From: DASYRM01 sp035646375
Lineage (GTDB): Bacteria; Acidobacteriota; Vicinamibacteria; Vicinamibacterales; UBA2999
Assembly: GCA_035646375.1 (NCBI GenBank)
Contig: DASRPM010000225.1
Location: forward strand, 1 to 13,623
Length of the DNA: 13,623 bases
Direction: 5' to 3'
The stretch's first letter is position 1. Each line of letters begins with the position of its first letter. A program made the position numbers and the translations under genes. Below the pieces are notes generated by a model. It worked only from the letters and a program-made list of their open reading frames with translations. It searched no databases and was not told the origin of the DNA. Shown here in pieces: positions 1 to 6,553 of the stretch.

Positions 1-723
1 ATCTTCGCCTACAACCGCTGGTTCACCAGCCGCATCCTGGCGCACGAGCCGCGGATCAAGTCGATGCTCGCGCTGCCGTTCGCGAGCCCCGACGCCTGCC
101 TGCGCGCCATCGACGAATTCGCGGGGAAGCCGGGCGTCCTCGGGTTCCTCATCACGGGGCAGCGTCAGGTCGGCGTCTACGCCTCGCAGTACATGCCGGT
201 GTACCGCGCGCTCGAGGAGCGCGGTCTGCCGCTGGGGTTTCACGCGGGTCCCGACTACAGCATCGGGAAGCTGCTCAACCGGTTCGTGTCGGTCCACTCG
301 CTCTCGTTCGTGACGTGCAACATGATCCACATGACGAACTGGATCATGAACGGGCTGAACGAGCGGTTCCCCAACCTCAAGGTGATCTGGATCGAGAGCG
401 GGCTGGCGTGGCTGCCGTTCATGATGCAGCGGCTCGATCACGAGTACCTGATGCGTCAGTCGGACGCGCCGCTGCTCAAGAAGCTGCCGAGCGAATACAT
501 GCGGGACATGTATTACACGTCGCAGCCGATGGAGAGAACCAACCTCAAGCTGCTGGAGGCGACGTTCGAGGCCATCAAGGCCGAGACGCAGCTGCTCTTC
601 GCCTCCGACTGGCCGCACTGGGATTTCGACACGCCGGGAAAGCTGGTTTCGTTGCCCTTTCTGAGCGAGCAGGCGAAGCGCAACATTCTTGGTGAGAACG
701 CCCGGCGGCTGTTCACGTTGTAG
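1..723 (+). CDS. Amidohydrolase-2 family metal-dependent hydrolase (5'-truncated)
   Basis: The reading frame is open from the first base, so the gene starts upstream of the window and only the last 240 residues are seen. The sequence resembles the amidohydrolase-2 (PF04909) TIM-barrel family, whose members hydrolyse or decarboxylate small, often aromatic or lactone, substrates. Visible landmarks are GFHAGPDY (His at partial residue 81, a candidate metal or catalytic ligand), WIESGLAWLP (Glu132) followed by MQRLDHEY, and FASDWPHWDFD near the C-terminus (Asp203, the position of the usual catalytic Asp). The N-terminal HxH-like metal motif expected for the family would lie off the window. The stop TAG is followed after 7 nt by the next start, with GGGGGA as its ribosome binding site, so it is probably cotranscribed with the methyltransferase gene. 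The ATG at 64 is internal, not the true start. The substrate cannot be told. Confidence 0.85.
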   Translation: MFAYNRWFTSRILAHEPRIKSMLALPFASPDACLRAIDEFAGKPGVLGFLITGQRQVGVYASQYMPVYRALEERGLPLGFHAGPDYSIGKLLNRFVSVHSLSFVTCNMIHMTNWIMNGLNERFPNLKVIWIESGLAWLPFMMQRLDHEYLMRQSDAPLLKKLPSEYMRDMYYTSQPMERTNLKLLEATFEAIKAETQLLFASDWPHWDFDTPGKLVSLPFLSEQAKRNILGENARRLFTL

Positions 724-730
724 GGGGAAC

Positions 731-1453
731 ATGCCCATCGAGGTTGCCCGCGTCCGGCTCTTCATCGCGCTCGTCCTGGCGTGCGCGGCGTGCGGACCGG
801 GAGCGGCCGGGCTGCAGCGCGAACCAGACACCTGGGACACGGCCCGCCGCCGCATGGTCGACGAGCAGCTCCGGGCGCGGGACATCACCAGCCCGCGCGT
901 GCTCGATGCGATGCTCAAGGTTCCGCGCCACCTGTTCGTCCCCGAGGCGGAGCGCGCCCGGTCCTACATCGACGACCCGCTGCCCATCGGGCTCGACCAG
1001 ACGATTTCGCAGCCGTACATCGTGGCCTTCATGACGCAGGCGCTCGAGCTCGAGGCCGGGCACCGCGTGCTGGAGATTGGCACCGGATCGGGGTACCAGG
1101 CGGCTGTGCTCGCGGAGCTGGCCGGTCAGGTGTACACGATCGAGATTCTCGCTCCGCTGGCGGAGCGCGCCCGCATGACCCTGGCGGCGCTCGGCTATCG
1201 CAACGTGGACGTGCGCACGGGAAACGGCTATCTCGGCTGGCCCGAGCACGCGCCGTACGACCGCATCATGGTGACGGCGGCCCCGGACGAGGTGCCGGCG
1301 GCGCTCGTCGAGCAGTTGAAGGTGGGCGGGTTGATGGCGATTCCGGTCGGGACGTTCGAGCAGGAGCTGCGCATCCTGCGCCGGACGGCGGGCGGGATGC
1401 AGACGCTCCGCACGCTTCCCGTGCGCTTCGTGCGCATGACGGGCAAGCGTTAG
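731..1453 (+). CDS. pcm: Exported protein-L-isoaspartate O-methyltransferase
   Basis: This 240-residue protein matches the PCMT family, which transfers a methyl group from S-adenosylmethionine to isoaspartyl residues in damaged proteins. Family landmarks are PRHLFVPE (66-72), DDPLPIGLDQTISQPYIVAF (81-100, the substrate loop), VLEIGTGSGYQAAV (113-126, SAM motif I) and NGYLGWPEHAPYDRIMVTAAP (165-185). The start at 731 is chosen because GGGGGA lies just upstream; an in-frame ATG at 689 would overlap the previous gene by 35 nt and has no such site. Residues 5-21 are hydrophobic and end LVLACAAC, so the protein looks exported, perhaps as a lipoprotein with Cys18 or Cys21 as acceptor, though neither is a textbook lipobox. 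Export is unusual because SAM is cytoplasmic. It follows the amidohydrolase gene closely. Its stop codon lies at the left edge of a large inverted repeat. Confidence 0.93.
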   Translation: MPIEVARVRLFIALVLACAACGPGAAGLQREPDTWDTARRRMVDEQLRARDITSPRVLDAMLKVPRHLFVPEAERARSYIDDPLPIGLDQTISQPYIVAFMTQALELEAGHRVLEIGTGSGYQAAVLAELAGQVYTIEILAPLAERARMTLAALGYRNVDVRTGNGYLGWPEHAPYDRIMVTAAPDEVPAALVEQLKVGGLMAIPVGTFEQELRILRRTAGGMQTLRTLPVRFVRMTGKR

Positions 1454-1610
1454 GGCTCGAACGAGAATAGGGTTACCACCTTGGCCGCCGATGCATCCCG
1501 CCGGGCTGCGTTGCTCGTCGCTTACATACACCCGGTATGCGCGCTCCTCGCGCCTTGCCGGGCGGGCGCCTCGACGCCCAACGTGGTAACCCTATTCTCG
1601 TCCGAGCCCT
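1452..1610. repeat. Large imperfect palindromic repeat element (28-bp terminal arms)
   Basis: The left arm (1452-1479) and right arm (1583-1610) are inverted copies of 28 bp with a single mismatch at 1460; the shared core reads CGAGAATAGGGTTACCAC on the plus strand. The 103-nt interior is itself partly palindromic: the stretch with GCTCGTCGC TTACATAC (about 1513-1529) mirrors GTATGCGCGCTCCTCGC (about 1535-1551), so the whole 159-nt unit could fold into one long hairpin centred near 1531. The left arm takes in the last two bases of the pcm stop codon. The layout looks like a dispersed intergenic palindrome rather than a simple terminator: it is far longer, and no T-run follows either arm. It might still end transcription or stabilise mRNA ends. 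No transposase is nearby. Confidence 0.85.
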
Positions 1611-1662
1611 TAGGATCTGGCGGGAACCGGCAGTCGGTCGTTCAGGCTACAGGGAGGCTTCG

Positions 1663-2877
1663 ATGAAGCGAACGTTCTTCGTGGTGCTCGTGCTCGCGGC
1701 GTGGTCGGTCTCCAACGGTGCGCAGACGGCGGTCACCGTGTTCGAAGGCGCGCGCGTCATCATCGGCGATGGACGCGCGCCGATCGACAACGCCACGTTC
1801 GTCGTCGACGGCGCGCGCATCACCCAGGTGGGCCGCGCCGCGGACGTGAAGGCGCCGGCCGGGGCCGCGCGCGTGAGCCTGGCGGGCAAGACCGTGATCC
1901 CGACGCTCATCGATACGCACGTGCATCTCAGTCAGGACCGCGACGCGCTCACGCAGGATCTGCGGCGGCGCGCCTACTACGGCGTCAGCGCCGCGATGAG
2001 CCTGGGGCAGGACACCGGTGACGCGCCCTTCCAGATGCGCGCCGAGACACTCCCCGGCATGGCGCGTGTCTTCACGGCCGGCCGCGGCTTCACGGCGCCG
2101 GAACCGGGGCGCTCGACCGCGCCGTACTGGGTCACCACCACGGCCGAGGCCCGAAAGGGAGTGCAGGAGCTCGCCGCCAAGAAGGTCGACATCGTCAAGA
2201 TCTGGGTGGACGATCGCAACGGGCAGTTCAAGAAGCTGACGCCGGACCTCTACGGCGCCATCATCGACGAAGCTCACAAGCACTCGCTCCGCGTGACCGC
2301 GCACCTCTTCACGCTCGAGGACGCGAAGGGGCTGTGGAAAGCCGGCATCGACGCCTTTGCCCATGGCGTCCGCGACCGCGACATCGACGACGAGTTCCTG
2401 GCGATGGTCAAGACGCGTCCGGCGTTCGTGCTGGTGCCGAACCTTCCCGATCGCGGCGTCAAGACCGATCTGAGCTGGCTCAAGGCCAGCCTGCCGGCTG
2501 CCGAACTGCAGAAGCTCGAGGCCGGCAACACCGATCGTCCCGAGGCGCAGGCCGCGTTCGGCATCCAGGCGAGGAATCTGGCGAAGATGAGCGCGGCGGG
2601 CGTCCGCATCGCGGTCGGATCGGACGGCAACACGCCGTGGGCTCCGCACGCGGAGATGGCCGACATGGTGGCGTCCGGGATGACGCCGATGCAGGTGATC
2701 GTGGCGGGCACGCGCAACGGAGCCGAGTTCCTCCGCATGACGGATACCGGCACGATTGCCGCGGGCAAGAACGCCGACTTCATCGTGCTCGACGCCAACC
2801 CGCTCGACGACATCACGAACACGCGCCGCATCGCTTCGGTGTATCTCCGGGGCGTTGCGGTCGATCGGACCCGGTAG
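1663..2877 (+). CDS. Exported amidohydrolase, imidazolonepropionase-like subgroup
   Basis: This 404-residue protein has a signal peptide (MKRTFFVVLVLAAWSVSNGA, residues 1-20) and the layout of the amidohydrolase superfamily: an N-terminal beta-sandwich part, a TIM barrel, and a C-terminal return to the sandwich (GTIAAGKNADFIVLDANPL, 363-381). Metal ligands typical of a binuclear site are visible: H86 and H88 in DTHVH, K179 in DIVKIW (candidate carboxylated lysine), H214 in TAHLF, H234 in AFAHG and D321 in VGSDG. Relatives include imidazolonepropionase-like and prolidase-like enzymes, so cleavage of a cyclic amide or peptide outside the cytoplasm is plausible; the substrate is not readable. 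The start at 1663 is preferred because GGGAGG stands 6 nt upstream and the signal peptide begins here. A longer frame reaching 1537 would translate part of the palindromic repeat and is rejected. The repeat separates this gene from pcm, so they may be transcribed separately. Confidence 0.92.
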   Translation: MKRTFFVVLVLAAWSVSNGAQTAVTVFEGARVIIGDGRAPIDNATFVVDGARITQVGRAADVKAPAGAARVSLAGKTVIPTLIDTHVHLSQDRDALTQDLRRRAYYGVSAAMSLGQDTGDAPFQMRAETLPGMARVFTAGRGFTAPEPGRSTAPYWVTTTAEARKGVQELAAKKVDIVKIWVDDRNGQFKKLTPDLYGAIIDEAHKHSLRVTAHLFTLEDAKGLWKAGIDAFAHGVRDRDIDDEFLAMVKTRPAFVLVPNLPDRGVKTDLSWLKASLPAAELQKLEAGNTDRPEAQAAFGIQARNLAKMSAAGVRIAVGSDGNTPWAPHAEMADMVASGMTPMQVIVAGTRNGAEFLRMTDTGTIAAGKNADFIVLDANPLDDITNTRRIASVYLRGVAVDRTR

Positions 2878-2926
2878 CCGGCTCAACACGTCAGGACACG
2901 CGGGGCGGCTCGAGCGGCGACTGCAA

Positions 2927-2932
2927 TACAAT
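2927..2932 (+). promoter_or_regulatory. Candidate -10 hexamer (TACAAT)
   Basis: TACAAT matches TATAAT at five of six positions and lies 11 nt before the ATG at 2944, where no clear Shine-Dalgarno sequence is seen. If active, it would give a leader of only a few bases. No -35 hexamer is recognisable 16-18 nt upstream. The local base composition is GC-rich, which makes the AT-rich hexamer stand out, but a single hexamer is weak evidence. Confidence 0.3.
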
Positions 2933-2943
2933 TCAGCGGCGGA

Positions 2944-4500
2944 ATGTCTGCCTGGCGTGCGCTCTGCAGATTCGTCGCCGTCCATCGGCTGGGCACGTGC
3001 CTGCTGGCTGCGCTTCTGCCGCTGCTGCTTCGCGTGATGCTGCTGCCCTATCTGCCGATCCCGGAACCGCAGATTCACGACGAATTCAGCTATCTGCTGG
3101 GCGCGGACACCTTCCTTCACGGCCGACTCGCGAATCCACCGCACCCGATGTGGGTGCACTTCGAGACCGCACACGTCAATCAGCAGCCCACGTACGTGAC
3201 GAAGTACCAGCCGGGGCAATCGTTGCTCCTGGCGTTCGGCCAGAAGGTTCTCGGCCATCCCTGGTTTGGCGTGCTCCTGAGTGTGGGAGTCATGTGCGGC
3301 AGCATTTGTTGGATGCTGCAGGGATGGCTTCCTCCACGCTTTGCGGCGCTCGGATCCCTTCTCGCCATCCTGCAGTTCGGCGTCACCAGCTACTGGATGA
3401 ATTCGTACTGGGGCGGCGCGCTGGGAGGAATCGGCGGAGCGTTGGTGCTCGGTGCATTACCACGTCTGGTGAGGCGGCCGGGACCGTCGGCCGCCGTTGC
3501 GGGCGCAGCCGGGGCGGCACTGCTGAGTATCTCTCGTCCCTATGAGGGCCTGGTTCTCGTCGTGGCCGCCACGGCGGCACTCCTGTGGTGGAGAAGGAAA
3601 GAAGGGCGCCCGTTCAACGACCTGCTGACCGTGCGCCATACCGCGGCGGCAGCCATCCTCTTGTGCCTGTTCTGTTCGTGGATGGGGTATTACAACTACC
3701 GCGTCACCGGTAAACCCTGGCTGTTTCCGTACGTGGTCAATAACCGCGCGTACGTCACGAGCCCGTTCTTCTGGCTCGCACCCCTCGGGCCGGCGCCCAC
3801 GTACCGGAACGTGGTTCTGCGCAAGGTCTGGGCGGAATGGGATCACGGTCAGTATCTGGAAGCACGAGCGAACCCGATCGTCCTGGTTCGAAACCTCGGA
3901 CGGATGCTGTGGTCCTCGTTTCCCTTTGGCTATCTGCCTCTGTTTGCCTTTGCTGCGATCGGCACACGCAAAGCCCGGATCGCTCTGGCGATCGGAGGTG
4001 TGTTCGTCGTGGCGCTGCTCATGGAGAAACTGGTCCTCCAGCACTACCTGTCGCCGGCGATCGCCCTTGTGTTTCTGCTCGCGATGCTCGGCTGGAGGTG
4101 GCTCTTCTCACAGCAACGCTACCGGCCACGTGTAGGAACAGGCATCGCCATCGTCCTGTATGCGAGTCTCGCCGGCACGGTCGCCATGGAAGCCAGAGCC
4201 GTCTATGATCTTGCGGTCTCTCGTCCCGGCAACCCCTACTATGCTCGCACCGCGGTGGTGAATTACCTGATGAAGACCGGGCCGAGACATCTCGTTCTCG
4301 TTCGGTATTCGCCTCAGCATAGCCTCCACCTCGACTGGGTACGGAACGGCGCGGACATCGACGGTTCTCCAATCGTCTGGGCCCACGACCTTGGAGAGGC
4401 TCAGGATCGCGAGCTGATCTCGTACTACCAGGGCCGGAAGGTATGGTTGTTCGAGCCGGACAGTGACCCCGTTCGACTAGCCCCGTATCGAACGAACTGA
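2944..4500 (+). CDS. Polytopic GT-C-like membrane glycosyltransferase candidate
   Basis: This 518-residue protein has about ten or more hydrophobic segments, starting at residues 17-38. It carries an acidic pair soon after the first segment (IHDEFSY, D46-E47) and then a TKYQPGQSLLL motif. This is the pattern of GT-C / PMT-like transferases, which use a lipid-linked sugar donor at the outer face of the membrane: acidic residues in the first periplasmic loop and a Y-x-PG-like motif. The C-terminal part (from about residue 430) is soluble and holds YSPQHSLHLDWVRNGADIDG. Neither donor nor acceptor can be told, and it could instead be an uncharacterised membrane protein of this fold. The start is the first ATG after a stop-free entry; the preceding GGCGGA is a poor ribosome binding site. 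Codon use looks less GC-rich than in the neighbours. The 3' end overlaps the convergent membrane-protein gene by 24 bp. Confidence 0.75.
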   Translation: MSAWRALCRFVAVHRLGTCLLAALLPLLLRVMLLPYLPIPEPQIHDEFSYLLGADTFLHGRLANPPHPMWVHFETAHVNQQPTYVTKYQPGQSLLLAFGQKVLGHPWFGVLLSVGVMCGSICWMLQGWLPPRFAALGSLLAILQFGVTSYWMNSYWGGALGGIGGALVLGALPRLVRRPGPSAAVAGAAGAALLSISRPYEGLVLVVAATAALLWWRRKEGRPFNDLLTVRHTAAAAILLCLFCSWMGYYNYRVTGKPWLFPYVVNNRAYVTSPFFWLAPLGPAPTYRNVVLRKVWAEWDHGQYLEARANPIVLVRNLGRMLWSSFPFGYLPLFAFAAIGTRKARIALAIGGVFVVALLMEKLVLQHYLSPAIALVFLLAMLGWRWLFSQQRYRPRVGTGIAIVLYASLAGTVAMEARAVYDLAVSRPGNPYYARTAVVNYLMKTGPRHLVLVRYSPQHSLHLDWVRNGADIDGSPIVWAHDLGEAQDRELISYYQGRKVWLFEPDSDPVRLAPYRTN

Positions 4501-5949
4501 CCCGGCATCGAGACATCGCTTCAACTGCCAGCCAGCCGCGGCACATCCGGCCGTGACGATGCCGCCCACGAGCCCCAGCCAGCCGGTCGACACGCCGCCC
4601 TTGTACAGGAAGACGAACCAGCGATCGAACCCTTGTCCGATGGGCGCCGGGGCCGGATCGGACAGGTATTTGAGGAGCAGTCCGATCTGCCCCTGCAGCG
4701 GGTTGAAGTCGAGGCGATATTTGAACTGCTCGTCGTAGTAGCGGCCGCCCGCCATGTCTTCGAGCGGCGACGTGGCGAGCCCGATGACATTGACGAGCGC
4801 GCCCGCGAGCACGAGCGCCGCCGCGATTCTGCGTAAGGCCGGTGATCCTTCCTTCACGACGAAGCCGAGCGTGAGGCCAAGCAGCCAGATGCCCGGAATC
4901 AGGTACCGCGGTCCGAAGCTGTATCCCCCATCGAACTGCGTGTACCGCGAGTAGAACGCCAGGAGCGCCAACAGCGGCGCGAGCATCAGCACGGCGAGCG
5001 CGCGCGAGTGCTTCCAGGCACGCGGAAGCGCCCAGGGCGCCAGCACCACCAACGGGGCGAACAGCAGCAGCGACTTGCCGGGCGACAGCAGGAACGCGAA
5101 GAGTCCCACCGTGACGGGCGTGTCGAAGCCGATCATCCGGCGTCCGCCCTCGACGGTCGGCGGATACCCGAAGTCGAAGGCGTTGCCAAACAGCAGCACG
5201 TTTCTGGCCAGCAGCGCCAACCCCGCCGCGCCGACGAGGCCGCCGGCGATCACGACAGCGGGGAGCTTGCGGCGCAGCTCTCCAGGGCCCACGAGCATGG
5301 CCGCGAGCACGACCGGCACGGTCACGATGTTGGCCTGCCGGATCCAGAGTAGAAAGCCGAGCGCAAGGCCGGCGACGACGGCGTTGCGAGCCGGAATCAC
5401 GCCGGCGGGCCGCGAGAAAGCGGCGACCACGGCGACCATCAGGGCCGCCACCGTCAGCGGCTCCGAGAAGTACCACGCCGAGTACGCGAACAGGGGAGTG
5501 CCGAAGGTCAGGCCGAGCGCCGCGAGCAGCGCCTGCCGCTGCGTCAGCCCCAGGTTGACGAACAAGACGAACGCCAGCGCCGCCGCGGCCGCGACGAACG
5601 CGGCGCTGCTGGCGACGACGGCGAAATCGGTGACCATCGGGCGCGCGCGCCGCGCGACTCCCGGGATACCGAGCAGGACGTGCTTGCCGGCGAGATACCA
5701 GGGCACGGCCACCGCGGCCGCCCCCGGTGGATAGGGCGCCTGCGGCCGGTCGGCCAGATCCCGCTTGCCGAAGAAGAAGTCGGCGGACACCGCCTGCGGC
5801 ACGGCCGTGGAGCCGCGCTCCGCCAGGCTCTCGACCTGGTAGAGGGGAAGCACCTCGTCGATCACCCGCACGCGGCCCGACGAGGTCAGGATGAAGAGGC
5901 CATTGAGGAAGAGAAACAGCCAGACGGCCGTTCGGCGGGGCGAACTCAC
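4477..5949 (-). CDS. Polytopic GT-C-like membrane glycosyltransferase candidate (convergent partner)
   Basis: The proposed product is 490 residues with roughly ten or more hydrophobic segments, the first at residues 8-22. Directly after it comes RVIDEVLPLYQVE (D31-E32), then QAPYPPGAAAVAVPWYL: again an acidic pair in the first outer loop and a YPPG motif, as in PMT/ArnT-like GT-C enzymes that take sugars from polyprenyl carriers. Later stretches such as YTQFDGGYSFGPRYLIPGIWLL also fit such proteins. Function beyond that is inference. The GTG at 5949 is chosen because the hydrophobic N-terminus begins right after it and a TATAAT-like hexamer lies 6 nt upstream. The frame is open to a GTG at 5994, which would overlap the VOC gene by 10 nt, but the GGAGG there is only 1 nt from that codon, too close to work. 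The downstream end overlaps the other membrane-protein gene tail-to-tail. Confidence 0.75.
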   Translation of the reverse strand: MSSPRRTAVWLFLFLNGLFILTSSGRVRVIDEVLPLYQVESLAERGSTAVPQAVSADFFFGKRDLADRPQAPYPPGAAAVAVPWYLAGKHVLLGIPGVARRARPMVTDFAVVASSAAFVAAAAALAFVLFVNLGLTQRQALLAALGLTFGTPLFAYSAWYFSEPLTVAALMVAVVAAFSRPAGVIPARNAVVAGLALGFLLWIRQANIVTVPVVLAAMLVGPGELRRKLPAVVIAGGLVGAAGLALLARNVLLFGNAFDFGYPPTVEGGRRMIGFDTPVTVGLFAFLLSPGKSLLLFAPLVVLAPWALPRAWKHSRALAVLMLAPLLALLAFYSRYTQFDGGYSFGPRYLIPGIWLLGLTLGFVVKEGSPALRRIAAALVLAGALVNVIGLATSPLEDMAGGRYYDEQFKYRLDFNPLQGQIGLLLKYLSDPAPAPIGQGFDRWFVFLYKGGVSTGWLGLVGGIVTAGCAAAGWQLKRCLDAGSVRSIRG

Positions 5950-5955
5950 CGCGTC

Positions 5956-5961
5956 ATTAGA
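5956..5961 (-). promoter_or_regulatory. Candidate -10 hexamer (TCTAAT)
   Basis: Read on the minus strand, TCTAAT agrees with TATAAT at five of six positions and ends 6 nt before the proposed GTG start at 5949. At that spacing transcription would begin at or next to the start codon. No good -35 box is seen; TTCAGC at a 17-nt spacing matches TTGACA at only three positions. Weak evidence taken alone. Confidence 0.28.
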
Positions 5962-5984
5962 CCAAATTCCCGACACTAGCTGAA

Positions 5985-6464
5985 CTACTTCCACGCCTCC
6001 ATGGCCTTGCGCTGCATCGAGTCGGGACCGAACTCCATCAGCTCGATCTGCACGCCGCCCAGGTCGGTCATGCGTGCGAACTTCGCCCGCGCCGGCGTCA
6101 GCCCGGGATCGCCCACCGTCGCGCCGCGCTCGCGCAAGCGGGCGACGGCGGCGTCGAGGCTCCCGTATTCGACGCCGAAGTGCGTGATGCCGGCGGGCTG
6201 ATTGGGGCCGGCGGGGATCAGCTCCACGAACGTGTCTCGATTGAGCTGCAGGTAGGTGAGGATGGGGCTCCCGTCGGGCCGCCGCATCGTGTAGGCCTCT
6301 TTGAAGCCCATGGTCTTCGTGTAGAAGTCCATCGCTTTGGGGTAGTCGGCCACCACCATGCCGACGTGGTTCAGGCTCCGCGCGTTTCCATCCTGAGCGG
6401 TTCCGGTCAGCGTGAGCAGACCGCCCACCAACACTCCGCCCGCGAAGAGCGCGATCCCTTTCAT
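5985..6464 (-). CDS. Exported VOC-superfamily (glyoxalase/dioxygenase fold) protein
   Basis: This 159-residue protein has an N-terminal hydrophobic segment (ALFAGGVLVGGLLTLTGTA, residues 4-22) that reads as a signal peptide or anchor, followed by a single VOC domain. Candidate metal ligands sit at the family positions: H33 (LNHVGMVV), E81 (DTFVELIP), H95 (GITHFGVEYG) and E141 (GVQIELMEF). It therefore keeps a full potential metal site and could be an enzyme such as a lyase, isomerase or dioxygenase; the substrate is unknown. The ATG at 6464 is chosen over the one at 6488 because AAAGG lies 5 nt upstream and the signal peptide starts here. The upstream ATG falls inside a hairpin repeat. The gene lies 35 nt before the proposed start of the membrane-protein gene on the same strand. 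Confidence 0.88.
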   Translation of the reverse strand: MKGIALFAGGVLVGGLLTLTGTAQDGNARSLNHVGMVVADYPKAMDFYTKTMGFKEAYTMRRPDGSPILTYLQLNRDTFVELIPAGPNQPAGITHFGVEYGSLDAAVARLRERGATVGDPGLTPARAKFARMTDLGGVQIELMEFGPDSMQRKAMEAWK

Positions 6465-6482
6465 GTGAACCTTTCGCTGGTC

Positions 6483-6504
6483 GGGCACATCTGAAGATGT
6501 GCCC
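6483..6504. repeat. Perfect 10-bp hairpin between the VOC gene and the DUF1552 gene
   Basis: GGGCACATCT (6483-6492) and its exact complement AGATGTGCCC (6495-6504) are separated by GA. It lies between the DUF1552 stop at 6551 and the VOC start at 6464, both on the minus strand. No T-run follows on the minus strand, so it is not a classic intrinsic terminator. It may be a dispersed repeat or an mRNA-end hairpin. Confidence 0.8.
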
Positions 6505-6521
6505 CTACAAGAGCGGCACGG

Positions 6522-6553
6522 GCTACCAGCTACCGGCTACCAGCTACCAGCTA
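6522..6553. repeat. 7-bp tandem repeat GCTACC(A/G), about 4.6 copies
   Basis: Units of GCTACCA or GCTACCG start at 6522, 6529, 6536 and 6543, followed by a partial GCTA to 6553. The repeat reaches into the 3' end of the DUF1552 gene: bases 6551-6553 of the last partial unit are the complement of its TAG stop codon. Copy number of such short units commonly varies by slippage. Confidence 0.9.

Noticed and set aside
1452..1610. Reading the inverted repeat as an insertion sequence or CRISPR-like array
   Set aside because: There is no transposase and only two inverted arms, not repeated direct units with spacers.
1537..1662. Upstream extension of the exported amidohydrolase
   Set aside because: It would translate the right half of the palindromic element and bury the signal peptide; the start at 1663 has a good ribosome binding site.
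1642..3258. Long minus-strand frame of 538 codons opposite the exported amidohydrolase
   Set aside because: It is the antisense shadow of a well-supported gene in GC-rich DNA, with Arg/His/Ala-rich composition and no recognisable domain.
4019..5476. Long minus-strand frame of 485 codons overlapping both membrane-protein genes
   Set aside because: Arg/Gly/Ala-rich low-complexity translation, crossing the ends of two real genes in another frame, with no domain or signal.
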